DNA of 64,000 bases from Microcebus murinus (lineage: Eukaryota; Chordata; Mammalia; Primates; Cheirogaleidae): contig NC_134108.1 of NCBI RefSeq assembly GCF_040939455.1, positions 9,081,501 through 9,145,500 on the forward strand, in the 5' to 3' direction. Shown one piece after another: positions 12,410-23,395 of this stretch. Numbering within the stretch: position 1 is the stretch's first letter; each line of letters starts with the position of its first letter. The position numbers and the translations under genes were made by a program. Below the pieces are notes generated by a model. That model did no database searches. It was not told the DNA's origin and saw only the letters and a program-made list of their open reading frames with translations.

Positions 12410-12625
12410 GGATAGGCCAGAGCCAGACTGGAATCTCCAGGATGGTATTTACTGGCTACTTGCCTAAGAGAAGTCCTTTGCTCCTCTGAGGCATTGATTG
12501 CTTCATCTGTAAGGGGAATTAGAAATAATTACATCATGGAATGATCAGGAGCATTGGCTGAAATCAAATATTAAAGCTCTTAGCAAAGTGTCTCAGTGCA
12601 ATCACTCTACAAATATGAGTGTCCC
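12410..12625 (+). mobile_element. MIR SINE, sense
   Basis: The order 'ggccagagccagactggaat', 'tgcttcatctgtaaggggaa' and 'ttagcaaagtgtctcagtgc' follows the sense MIR from the 5' part through the core to the tail. Confidence 0.75.
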
Positions 12626-12780
12626 TCCCCACTGTACAATTCAAATTGCCAACCCCATGAACTTCCTTCAAGTTCTTTTATGTCATGACCTTCCAAAGGT
12701 GGCATAGAGCAGTGTTATGCACCTGGTAAATTCTCAACAAATATACAAGGGAATGATGAATGAATGAATGAGTCTAAAAT
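12626..12780 (+). mobile_element. MIR/L2-type 3' tail with GAAT repeats
   Basis: The sequence 'gcacctggtaaattctcaac' followed by 'gatgaatgaatgaatgagt' resembles the 3' end common to L2 and related repeats, including a (GAAT)n tail. Confidence 0.45.
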
Positions 12781-13280
12781 GAGGTCTCTTTTGCAGAGTC
12801 ATCCCATCATCAACAGAAGACAGGTTGCTCTTCTGTCGTTTAGGTGATGCCTCTGTTTAATCCTGGAATAACAACACAGCGAGACCTTTGTCTCGTAAAA
12901 TCATCTGTGTCTCAAGGGTCAGTCTGCAGTACTTACCATGCTTTCTCTTCCCGTTTTAGGAAACACTTTACTGCTAACATGGGGAATTGCACTCCGTGTA
13001 GTGAATTTCTCCTGCTGGTGTTACTGTCACAGGGCAAGCCCGAAGGACGCGAGAGGCACGGCTGCGGCTCCTGCAGTGCCGATGGCGGCCAGGCAGCCTC
13101 TGGGGACAGGGACTGGGAAAGAGGCGCCCAGCTTGCGGCTGCCGTCAGCAGTCAGGGTCAGCCACGGGCTTCCCCAGTGCTGGGAGCTGTGCTGAGCGCT
13201 GACCACGTGTGAAGGGGACAGTCCTCGCCCCTGTCAAGGAGCCTATTATCCAATTGGGAGTTAAATCCGAAACCTCCCTG

Positions 13281-13690
13281 CGTTAGTTTCCTAGGACTGT
13301 CGTAACAAATTACCACTAACTGGGTGGCTTGCAGCAACAGAGGTTTACTCTTTCACAATTCTGGAGACTGGAGGCCAGAACCCAGGTGTCAGAATGGCAC
13401 CTGTCTCAGACAGCGCGAGGGGAAGAGCCTTCCCTGCCCATCGCCGGCAATCCTTGGCGCTCCCTGTCTCTGCCCACGTGGCCTTCTTCCCTGTGAATCT
13501 ATCTGTGTCCACATTTCCCTCTTTTCATAAGGACACCAGCCACTGGGTCGGGGCCCTCCCTAACTCGGTATGGCTTCATCTTAATGCGAGTATGTCTGCG
13601 AAGGTCCTTTCCAAGCACGGTCACATCCACAGGTAGCAGAGACCGGACTTGAGCGGGTCTTTAGTGGAGGTGCAAGTCAACCCCCAGCAC
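13281..13690 (-). mobile_element. MLT1-type (MaLR) solo LTR, antisense
   Basis: It starts 'gttagtttcctaggactgtc' and passes 'aacaaattaccactaactgg', 'ttcacaattctggagactgg' and 'ataaggacaccagccactgg', the canonical order of an MLT1-type LTR in reverse complement. It ends in the variable 5' region near 13690. Old ERVL-MaLR relic without internal sequence. Confidence 0.82.
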
Positions 13691-13750
13691 TCCCAACCAA
13701 CAGTTCCCGTACTCGTGAAAGGAATAGAGAGCAAGAACTGGGTGCCACAG

Positions 13751-13955
13751 GGGAAAAATCCATTCTAAATCCAGAGAAGGGAGAATTCTCTTGAGCTGGG
13801 CGGGAGTGTAGGGAATCCTGAAGGATGGTTAGGAGTTAAATAGAAACGAGGATAAGGACACGTCACAGTAATACGAACCATCTCTTGATCACCTACTCTG
13901 GGTTAGACACCGGGCTGGGTGCTTTGAATACGTGATCTCTAATCCCCATCGTCTC
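13751..13955 (-). repeat. Inverted duplication, copy B
   Basis: Reverse complement of 11726-11925 (see copy A). Relative to A it carries an extra ~15 bases near 13810-13825. It contains the matching MIR 3' part (about 13865-13955) and the shared non-MIR flank. The spacer to copy A is about 1.8 kb and contains an MLT1-type LTR (13281-13690). Confidence 0.88.
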
Positions 13956-14355
13956 CTGGGGGACACCAGGATAGAGCTGGAACGAGACAGTGAGAAGCTC
14001 AGTGATGTCATTCGAGCCCCTGGGTGCCCGCACCCCTGTGCTTCCCAAGTATTAGCTGGTAAGTCCCCCTTTTCCTTATGGTGGTGTGAAATGGCTTCTG
14101 TGATTCAAGGCAGAGGGTCCCAATTCACAAATCCGGCGGCTACATGGCACGGGCCAATTTTTCAACTTCTCTCTTGCCAAACCTTAAATTCCATTTTCTC
14201 ATTTTCCTTCTGTTCTCATCACCCAGAAAAACCGCAACTCTGGTTAAATTTGCCTCCTCTGCACATACACCTGAGTGCTGAGCTCGTCTGGAGCCCATTT
14301 TTTTTTTTTTTTAACTCCAGATACGTTCCTTAGGGAAGCTCAGGGCCTTTCAGAC
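13956..14355. other. No recognised feature
   Basis: A 133-codon plus-strand frame spans 13932-14333 but ends in a phenylalanine run from a T tract (14300-14312) and shows no known domain. I see no repeat that I can name. Confidence 0.4.
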
Positions 14356-15020
14356 TGCTGGTTCTCCTAGCTCCAGAGCACTCGGCATCTCCAACTCATC
14401 GTCCCACAAACACCTGACATTCGACATGTGCAAAGCCGACCTCCTCGGCTCCCCCGGAACCGTGTCTGCTCCTCTCTGTGACAACACCTCGATTCCCGGG
14501 ACGTCGGCCTTGGCCTCTTAACATCCTCACTCCTCACATCTGACTCAGTGCCACATTCTGGTGGCAGAATCTAGACTCCGCCCAGACTGTCCCATCCCGT
14601 TTGCCACGCCCCTGAACCTGGGGGATTGTCTCTTGCCTGGATGACAGCCAAAGCCTCCTCAACAGTGCTCTTGCAAGCCCTTTGGCCCCTTTCAACTTTG
14701 CTCTTCACCCAGAATTGAGGTTTCCAATATGCAAATATCTCCGTTTGTCCCTCCCGTGCACTAAGCCTTCAGTGGCTTCTCTTGCCCTCGGGATAACTAG
14801 GCTGAAACTCTTACTCATGCACGAGGCCTTCTCGTTCTGGCCTCACCTGCTGCCTCCACACCCCCTGCAGGCGTGTTCACTCCCGGGACAGCGACCTCTG
14901 CACCCAGCTGCCCACGTGGAGAGAGCAGGGAGCCCGGCCACTGTGTCCACACCCCAGCTCTGGGCTTGTCACGCGGGCTGCGTTCTGGCAGGCGCTCAGA
15001 AGTATTTGGGGAATAAGTGA
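14356..15020 (+). mobile_element. L2 (LINE-2) fragment, sense
   Basis: 'catctccaactcatcgtccc', 'ttgcctggatgacagccaaa', 'cagtggcttctcttgccctc' and 'gaggccttctcgttctggcc' occur in the order of the L2 3' region. It is an old, frameshifted copy. The 112-codon frame over it is remnant or chance. Confidence 0.65.
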
Positions 15021-15506
15021 ATGAAATTCTTTCCTAACCAATGTGGCTTTTTTGCTTTTGGATTTTACTTAATAAAAAAATAATATTAAGGAAAGCATGA
15101 CCTGAGAAATTACTACAGGTGTTTCTCTTAAGAAAGAAACATGAAACATGGATGCTTAGTATGCTTTACAGAGCACACGACACACTAACCAGCATCGAAA
15201 CTGCCATTGCTGCTGTCAAGGCTGTAACACCAAGAGCCGTGCCGAGAAGATCCTGTCCTCTGCCTTCTCCTCTCACCCTGCAGGTGTCCCTGGGTGGTCT
15301 CGCCCTCCTGTTCGCTCGTCCCTCCCTGGGCCCCAGGTCTCCGTTCCCAGCCCAGACGGTTTCTGTGAGCCGGCTGTCCCCGAGGCTCACACTTATCTCC
15401 ACCCAGGTATTTTCCACGCCGGGCCACCCCGCTCAGGCTCCACATCCTACACCCAGTGCCTTTCCTCACACTCCTATTTGTGCCATCTTCATGAAGGTCC
15501 CCATGG

Positions 15507-15830
15507 CGGTTTCCTAGGGCTGTCGTACAAAGTACCACGCAGCTGTTGGGTTTGCAGCAATGGATTCCCTTGCAGTTCTGGAGGCCAGAAGTCCAAAGTC
15601 AAGGTGACGTTAGGGCCACACTCCCCTTGAAGGCTCGAGGGGAGGGTCCTTCCTTGCCTCATCCCAGCTTCTGGCGGTCACTGGCAATCCTTGGTGTTCC
15701 TTAGCCCAAGACACATGGCTCCAGTCTCTGCCTCCCTTGTCCCATGGCCTTTATCCCTGTGCATCTGTGTTTGTGCCCAAATATCCTCTTCCTACAAGGA
15801 AGTCTCTCTCTCCGCACCTGGCCCTGATCA
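15507..15830 (-). mobile_element. MLT1-type LTR, antisense, partial
   Basis: Starts 'ggtttcctagggctgtcgta' and passes 'cagttctggaggccagaagt' and 'ggcaatccttggtgttcctt', as in antisense MLT1-type LTRs. It breaks off in the 5' third, where L2-like sequence follows. Confidence 0.75.
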
Positions 15831-16205
15831 GGCTGGGTGACGACAACAGCCTCCTCACGTGCCTCTTTGCCCTTTTGGTTTCCCTCCAGCCATCCTTCCG
15901 TAGCTGCCCTGGTGACATGGGCACCTGTGTGGGCCATACCGTTGCCTGAATTCCCGAATGGCTCTGATGGCCTTTGCACTGAGTCCAAACTCTGTAGCAG
16001 AGCACGCAGGGCACTTTTCAATCTGGCATCTGACTTCCTCTGCAGACTGGCTGCTGACCTGTCCTCACACACACTTGGCTCCCGTCGTAGGAGCCCCCAG
16101 TCCCCAGTGCACCCTCACTCTCAGGGCCTGACCCTTGGCCTGCAACTCCCTCTGCCCTTCTCCGCCTGGCACCCATGCCTCCTCCTGGACTCTCCCTGAC
16201 CCTCC
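15831..16205 (+). mobile_element. L2 fragment, sense
   Basis: 'ctgggtgacgacaacagcct' and the following pyrimidine-rich stretch resemble the L2 'gatgactgcaatagcct' region and downstream. Strongly diverged. Confidence 0.4.
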
Positions 16206-17038
16206 CACCCAGGTTGAGTTAGACGGCTTCCATTTGTGTCCCTAGGGACCCCAAGGTTTACACCTGGAGCAATTTGCAAAGAAAATCAAGCCCCAAGGGC
16301 AATGAGGTCAAGAAGGTGGGTGCAGCCAGGTGAGGGACGGGTGAGGGGCAGGTGAGGGCCAGCCTGGCTGTCTCCCAAGCCGCCTCCCCAGGAGGAATCC
16401 ACCCTCGCAGGCTGAGAAAGCCAACCGCCAGTGCGCTGAGAGAGAGCACACATCGGCAGGGACAAACTTCTCATTAACCCAGCTCCTGCACTGACCGTTT
16501 GTAGCCAGAAAGCCACTTTATTGCCTTAGAGTGGGAGCCACAGTGCTGGACTCTGTGGCCCTGCAGCCAACACGTGCTCTTCCTTCTTCCCTCCTGAAAG
16601 ATAAGCCCCTCTCAGAAGGCCGCTTGAGCCTAGAGCCAGGGAAGGGGAATCAGTTACAGGGTCCCCACATAGTTTGGTACCAGGCTTAGAATGTCCTTCT
16701 GCACATCACAGACGCGCCTGCTGCTCGGGCTGGACAGGTGAGGCTTGGGCAGGATTCATCCTCACTGGAAGGTGCTGGAAGGTGCCGCACATTGAATCAG
16801 TTCACAGCCTGTGTGGTCATAGCAGCATGTGCTTAGTGTAAACCTTCCCAGATGTGGGGCAGAGGCAGGAAGTGGAGTGGAGGAGGGTTAACATAGCACA
16901 GCTGTCCACACCGAGTGCTGAGCAAGAAGGAGTTGCAGAGACGGCGTTGTGATATTGATGTCCTCGTCCTCAAGGCTGGGGACAACCATCAGGCGTGCAG
17001 CTGTCAGGCTGGCCACCTCCAACTGCACCTTGTCCACA
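16206..17038. other. No recognised feature
   Basis: GC-rich, moderate CpG. Overlapping short frames on both strands only. No repeat or exon could be supported. Confidence 0.4.
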
Positions 17039-17480
17039 CCTGTTGTGGGTTAAATTGCGACCCCCAAAAGATGCGCTCAAATCCTAATCCCCAAAGTCTG
17101 TGGGTGTGACCTTATGTGGACATAGGGTCTTTGCAGATGTAGCCCGTTAAGATGAGGTCACACTGGGCTAGGGCAGGCCCTGATCCCGGGACGGGTGTCT
17201 TTATGAGAAAAGGGAAATTTGGACGCGCAGAGAGGAGAAGGCTGTGTGAGGACGCAGAGAGAGACACAGCCGGGAGAACACCATGTGACACCCGGGACTG
17301 CCAGCACCAGAAGCTGGCGGGGGCGGGGGTGGGACGGAACGTCCCTCAGGGCCCCAGAAGGAACCAACTCTGCCGACGCCTTGAGTTTGGACTTCTGGCC
17401 TCCGGGACTGGGAGAGGACTCATTTCTCTGGTTTCCAGCCACTCCGTTGGTGGTGGTTGTGGCTGCAGCCCTAAGAAAGA
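17039..17480 (+). mobile_element. MLT1-type solo LTR, sense
   Basis: Begins 'cctgttgtgggttaaattgc' and includes 'cctaatccccaaagtctgtg', 'ggacatagggtctttgcaga' and 'aaccaactctgccgacgcct', ending near 'gctgcagccctaagaaa'. This is a near-complete MLT1-type LTR in sense orientation. The 123-codon frame across it is not a gene. Confidence 0.85.
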
Positions 17481-18714
17481 GCAGTGGCACGCACATCACC
17501 AATTTCTCTGCGGGTTAGCTTAGGGAGAGAGACGCTGGCTCACCTTACAGAGACGCACGCGCGTCCTGGCTCTCAAAAGCTTGTTGGCCTCCCACCCAGG
17601 ATATGTCGCTGGGTGCTTCTCTCCATGTGGCGCCCTGAGTGACACCGTCTCACCCACTCTCTCTCCCGTCCCCCCACCTCACTTCCTCTCTTCTTTATCT
17701 CTTGTCTTCGGAGGGTCCAAAGCCAGTTCGTGCATGTCTGTCCCGTACGGAGCAGCTTCGCCCAGCTCCTGGCTTCGGCCCTGCACTCGGAGCCGCTGAG
17801 GAACTTCGAAGCTTTTCCCTCTAACTACATTACTGGACTTCAGAAGATGTAGCCTTGTAAATATTTGGAGGGGCTTGCCAAATTTCCCCTTTTCTTCCTA
17901 TGATTTTTAGTATTTTATAGAAATTGGTGGCCGTAAGTGAAAATAGAACACCTAAAGAAATTCAGAATGGTGATCCATATTTGAGATATTTTTAATCATT
18001 TATTTTCTCATTTCATAGTAAAAATAATAATAATTAAAACCCAGAGGCCTATGGTTCTTTGTATACCAACTCTAGAGAATTTATAGACAGTTCCCTGAAT
18101 AATCAGCTTATTGTATATATCTTAAGGGTTTTGCTAAATGCCTCTCTCTTTTTCCTTCCTGAAATATAAGCACAGGCATATTCACAAATTTTCTTTTAAA
18201 CCTTTGTAATAATAACGTTCTTTCCAATGCAAGTCTGGTGCTGCCTGAGACTTAGGCGTCCTTTGAAATCATTAGCCGAAGAAAATAATAAATCATTCAT
18301 TTTTTAAAAGTCTTTTCTGCCAAATGGCATAACCATTTGGCCTTGGCTTGAACTCATGGAATTTTTTAGTTTGACTTATTAAACTAAGTGAAAGCTGGGT
18401 GAGGAAAATTCCTGTTTTACTCAAGCAGCAAACCAAAAAAGCTCATGTTATCAAAACGTCCTCAGTCTCCTGTCTCCAGAGCTAGTGACAGTGAGTCTTC
18501 CGTGTGTCCCTTGCTGTCGTGGACTTTACCCACAGACCCTCCCTGATACATTCACTGACCCCAGGAGCCCCGAGCCGGGTAGCATGAGCTCCTTTGCACT
18601 CGTGTCCTGCCTGGCAGATAAATCAATGATCTGGAGGCCTTGGCTGGAGTCCAGGTACCATCAGCCAAGCAAGACTCTGCATAAACATGTAGAAAACATG
18701 CAGCCCTGAGCAGC
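17481..18714. other. No recognised feature; AT-rich block from 17820
   Basis: The first 340 bases are GC-rich without a recognised repeat. From 17820 to about 18450 the sequence is AT-rich and repeat-poor, so it could be conserved noncoding DNA, but I cannot test conservation. No exon evident. Confidence 0.4.
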
Positions 18715-18850
18715 GTTGGCTCTATAATTTGCAGACCTGGTGCAAAATGAGAATGCAGGGCCTCTTGTAGAAAAATGATGAAGCATTTCAAGACAGTGAC
18801 AGCAGGGTATAAAACCAAGTGCTGGGCCCAGCCAGCCGCATGGTGGCTCA
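18715..18850 (+). mobile_element. Old interspersed repeat, family not assigned
   Basis: The phrase 'tttgcagacctggtgcaaaa' followed by 'tttcaagacagtgacagcag' is one I associate with a widespread old mammalian repeat. I cannot name the class. Confidence 0.35.
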
Positions 18851-18984
18851 GGTCGTGTGCCAGCGAAGCCAGCCCTGCCCTGGGGGCTGCCTCTTCTGCT
18901 TTCAGACCCCTGGCGCTCTCCTTCTGCTACCTATCACCAGGCCCTCCTTCTCACCTGCATTCATAATCAGTCCCCAAGCTCTGC

Positions 18985-19480
18985 TGAGTCTATAGCCTAG
19001 ATCCCTGGGGAACACAGTCATGGCCCCCACTCCACTGTCTCTCCCAATTAAAAAAAACAAAACAAAAAAACCCCCACCTGGACACGGACCTCCAGACTGG
19101 CCCTTTCCGTCCTGCTTCCTTCCCTGCATCCTCAGCACCTGCTTCACTCTCTCTGTCCTCAGCGTGTCTGCCTGGCCTTCTCCCACGCTGACCCTGGGGG
19201 AGGATGCTGCCTCTGAGCCTCTCCCAGCCTGGCCCCCTCGGCCAGTGTCATCCTTTCTGTCCTCACCTGTCAACTCAGGTGCAGCCTTCAGGTCCTGGCT
19301 TAAGCACAATGTCCTCAGGAAGCTTTCGCTGCCTCCCGGACTAGGATAACCCCCTGGCTGCCCACTCCCCGTCCCTACTGCTCCAGTTCGTCAGCCTTGC
19401 TCAGTGTGTTCCCTGTGCACGAAGGCAGGGTCTGGCTCTGGCCCCTCCCCAGGGGCCTGCGCAGGAGGAGAACTCTGCTT
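18985..19480 (+). mobile_element. L2 3' region, sense, with A-rich insert
   Basis: 'ttcaggtcctggcttaagca' and 'ctcaggaagctttcgctgcc' match the L2 phrase 'caggtctcagctcaaatgtc...gaggccttccctgac'. It is followed by 'gcacgaaggcagggtctggc', which fits the L2 3' end. An A-rich tract lies at 19049-19071. Confidence 0.6.
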
Positions 19481-20284
19481 GTATCAGCTGACTGCTGGAC
19501 GGATTGAGCCAAGGCTCTGTCGTGACTTGAGTACCACGAAGAGAGAGAATTGCTGTCATTTAGCAGTGGGGGAAATGTCATGCTTGCTGTTGCTGCTGCT
19601 ACGTGAAAGGCCCGCAGAACCTTCTGGGCGGCTGGTGGTTCTGTTGAATTTCAGTGTGACTCATCTGAGTGAGTCCAGCTCACTGGACGTGTCTGCAGCT
19701 TGTATTGTGCTGTTGGTATTACGTGTGTTTTTAAAAGGTACCTTCTGGGATTAGATGTGAATTTAACAAATTCCTTCTTCTCTGTTTTCCTAGTCTGTGA
19801 CAATAGGCATTGTGTTACTTTGAGAAGCATGAGGAACAAACCCTCCCTAGCAAATTTTACTTTTAAAAAAGCACCAGGCAAGAGCAGTTTGCTGTTCGGT
19901 TCATTTTCTTTGCAAATGTATTTCCTCTGGCTGGAAAGGGGAAACGTCTTTCCTCCTCTGCTCCACCAACCATAGGAGAAAGGGTGTGAAGAGGAAGTTA
20001 AGTATGGGGTGAATGGTGCTGCCAGTTCATCTTCTTTTATAAAATGTGTATAAAAGCAAGAGGCAAACACAGCCTTTGAGCTAAACCATGAGCGCTGCTG
20101 CTGTTGGCTCCTGAGCTATGGGAGGAGCCAAGAGTTGCCTTCAGCTCCAAGGCCGTGGCTGTGCAAGGCAGTGGCTTCCAACCGCCCTGGGTCATCTGTC
20201 CTCAATCACTTTTTTCCTTTTGTTGTGTCTTCTACTAAATAGATGAGGAAAAAAAAACCAAACAAAATTTAAGATAAGTCTATG
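19481..20284. other. No recognised feature
   Basis: Open frames of 116-139 codons occur on opposite strands (19404-19754 plus, 19651-20070 minus), both without a recognisable domain. No named repeat. Confidence 0.4.
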
Positions 20285-20400
20285 CAGTAGATGAGTCCCA
20301 ATTTGTCGGGGACTCAGGAATTTACCTGGGCCCAGGACGTTCAATGTTAGAACTGGATGCTCCTGGACAAACCAGGCAGGGTTGGTCACTCTATTTACCT
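20285..20400 (-). mobile_element. Old interspersed repeat fragment, family not assigned
   Basis: On the minus strand the sequence around 'ggttggtcactctatttacc' (plus strand) recalls a familiar old repeat phrase ending 'ggttggtcaccctac'. Short and diverged. Confidence 0.3.
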
Positions 20401-20939
20401 GGTGGCCTGGGAGGCAGCAGATGGGGCCCCCTATGGGCCCCCTCAAAGCCCACAGGATGATGTCACATGTTGGCACAGCATGTCCCCGAAGCACCACTGA
20501 CCTCACAGCATTGCCATTTTCTAGGGCAGTCTGGGACATCAACTCTGGCCTGAAATCTGGAAACCCAAGCCATACGTTTATCTTTAGCACATCACTCTTT
20601 AAAAACTTTTCTGGCATGAAGCCCCTTTAACTTTTGTTTTAAAATGATTTGTGATTAAAGAGAAAACAGGACTCTAGAATGAACTGAGAATTTTAGCACA
20701 TGTGAACTGTCACAGTTGTTCCCTTTAACTTGCATTGAATGCAAATTTCAGTTCCTAAAACACCCAAATAAGGCAATAAATATTAAGGGAAGGAGGTTTG
20801 ATTTATATTTTTTTCCAAAGTGATGACCTAGTAGGAAAATTGCTGATTGAGGGAAAATACATTGAGGGTTCTTGCTAACAGAGGGACAAGCTGCATGGCT
20901 GTCAGAGGCTGTCGTGAAAATAATTAGTGTTGGGCACCA

Positions 20940-21060
20940 CTTTGCACATCTGACCTCCGATATTCCTAAATATCCCAAGAAGTAGGTGCCGATATTGTTT
21001 TGGTTTTACAGTTGAGAGAACTCAGAGCAGTTAAGGAGGAGGACAGGATCCAGGTACAAT
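20940..21060 (-). mobile_element. MIR SINE fragment, antisense
   Basis: 'cacatctgacctccgatatt' and 'ggttttacagttgagagaac' followed by 'agagcagttaaggagg' follow the antisense MIR order. Confidence 0.6.
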
Positions 21061-21344
21061 TGTCTCCAAAGTTGATGACATTCCCACTATGGCTTTGCTG
21101 CATGTCTTTTTCTTTATAGGGGGGGGAGGGGGAAGCATCTATTTTCTACTTTTCTATAGCTCTCATGCTAGATTACCCGCTCAGAGCAGGGGCGTTAAAG
21201 TGCCGGCGAGCTGGACACCTCCAGCTGAGTAAGAAAGATGACCTGGTCAGAGGCCACTTCGTATTTAAGGAAGGCTTTCTAAGCATACCCTTATTTAGAG
21301 AAATGGTCTTTATAGATGACAAAGAACTTTCACATCTGTTAGGA

Positions 21345-21535
21345 ATAGGAGGAACAGCAATGATAGTAACAGTGAGAGTACTACTAATAATAGTAACAAT
21401 AAAAGTACCTTTCATTTAGTACGTGTCACATGCCAGGTGCATTTACCTGCATTATTTCTAATTTTGCAAACAGCCCAATGAGGAAACGGAGGCACTGAGA
21501 GGTGGCCTAGCATGGCTTTATCCCAAGGCTAGCCC
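21345..21535 (-). mobile_element. MIR SINE, antisense
   Basis: 'ataatagtaacaataaaagt', 'cacatgccaggtgcatttac' and 'ccaatgaggaaacggaggca' trace antisense MIR from tail to core. Confidence 0.75.
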
Positions 21536-21564
21536 CAAAGTTCAAGCTTTTTGTACTCTATCAA

Positions 21565-21700
21565 ATTATCATTTTTAAATTAGTTTCCCTCATGTTACAG
21601 TTGAGGAAACAAAAATTCATTGAGGCTAAAGGATTTGCTGATCTCACATGCTTAAAATGAGCAGGGCCAGATGTCACACCCAAGTCACTGGAGGCCTCCT
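21565..21700 (-). mobile_element. MIR-like fragment, antisense
   Basis: 'catgttacagttgaggaaac' followed by 'ttgaggctaaaggatttgct' is another antisense MIR core directly beside the previous one. Confidence 0.5.
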
Positions 21701-23214
21701 CGTAGAGAACAGGGGGCAGTGAGGGGAGGAGCTACTGGGTGTGGGGTCCAGCCAGCCTGGAATGCGAAGCCCCATGTTAGGATGTGACTATAAGATCTGA
21801 ACTTACGCTTGTTCATATCAGGACAGAGTCGCCCAGAGTCAAACAAGGAAGGAAAATGTAAGTACTCAGAAATGTCACATGGAACCAGGACTGACCCTAC
21901 CGCCGGGCTTCTGGAAGGGCAGGCCTGAAGTCCGAGAAGCCATCGGGGCTTCGCCTCTCGTCTCTGCAGGCCAACTTCCAGGCTCCTTGGTGCAAGAGGT
22001 GGGCGTGTTGGCCACCACCTTGCCCACGGTCTGGGCGGCCCCTGTGTTTTCATGGAATACCAGCCATGGGAACAATTTCTGTGTTCCATCTCATCTTCCA
22101 AGAGAAGGGCCAGTGAGCGGCCAACCCTGGGTAGGGTGGAACCCTGGTCCACACTGCTGTAGACTGGAGGCAGGTGACATACAGAAAACAAGGCCAGGCC
22201 ATCCCCCATGGAACTGGGAATCGTCGTGAGTTGACAGATGACTTGGTAGGTGTCTGCTTTGTGTCCAGGTGTCAGAATTCAAAAGTTAGAATGAAGCATT
22301 ATAATAATACCCAGACCAAAACCACAATACAGTTAAACAGTGTCTGAATTAGTGACAAGATACTCAGCCATTTATTTATTTATTTTATTAAAGTATTCTG
22401 GAAAATACATATGTGCTATTAATATAAATACTGTCTTGATCATGGCAACTAGCTATTTTAAAAACATTTCTAAAAGATTTTTTGCAAGGATAATTTAGAT
22501 GTGCTCCCGATCCACTGTGCTCATGGGCCCAAGGCCTTTTATTGGGTTTTGGTGCAAAGGAGTCTGCAATGACAGGCTTTCCTGGCCAATAGCCTACTTG
22601 TTTCCAAAGCTCCCTTGTGAATCAACATTATAGTCTTTGTGTGAGAGAGTCAGGGTAGAACATCAGCAGATGTGAAATTTTTGGCCCTTCATGGTGGCCG
22701 CTGCCCAATCTATGCTAGGTCCTTTCTCTCTGGAAAATTACTAAACTACATTCAAACGATAAATAAATTTAAGATGAACGCCCGAAGCCCCCACAGTTGT
22801 AGCTGTGCCTCCATTCATTGCTGCAACATGGTGGGAGTGAAGTATCCAGCATAAGCACCTGCCCGTCAGGATTTCAGACCTAATTCACTGCGGAGGCGTG
22901 TGGGGTCTGGGGTGGGGGTGAGCTGTCTCTGAGGGTAATGTCGGTCGACGTCGTAGTTAAATAGAGAGCAATTCCCTTCTAGTTAACTCTCGACTTTCTT
23001 CCCGTTGCTTTTCAGATAATCTATATCACAGGTTCACACTCGGCCTTTGTTGCTATTTTAGGTTGATTTGAACTATTTCCACGCTAACTCTCAGAGCACT
23101 GGTATCTGTAATTATACTTTGCAAGAGACGTTGGGTGCTGCCAGCACATTGTCCTGTTGCGTGTTGCAAGGCAGTAGCTGTACATTTTGACACATGGTTA
23201 TTTAATTCTTTACC
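21701..23214. other. No recognised feature
   Basis: A 174-codon minus-strand frame (21685-22209) and a 116-codon plus-strand frame overlap each other. Neither has a signal peptide, a domain or splice context that I can defend. From 22280 the sequence is AT-rich and without a recognised repeat. Confidence 0.4.
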
Positions 23215-23395
23215 GTCCCGAGAAAGAGTCTGAGCCGCCTTTGGCCTCCACGATGACGTGTGAGGGCCGCTCCCCTCCCGCCGCATTCCTGCGCGGTGCC
23301 TGCTTCGGACCGGCCCCTCCGGGGAGCCCCACGCCTGCCGCGTGACGGCCCCACGCCGCCGACGTCCGCAAGTGATTCATCGTCAGCACACGGGG
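23215..23395. promoter_or_regulatory. CpG-dense patch (possible short CpG island)
   Basis: About 180 bases hold roughly twenty CpG dinucleotides (for example 'cgccgccgacgtccgc' near 23354), far above the flanks, which are CpG-poor. No repeat family explains it. It includes two CGTC/GACG-type sites, which resemble CREB half-sites. It could be an unmethylated regulatory element, but this is inferred from composition alone. Confidence 0.35.

Noticed and set aside
21685..22209. 174-codon minus-strand frame
   Set aside because: No recognisable domain; opposite-strand frame of 116 codons overlaps it. Codon openness fits base composition.
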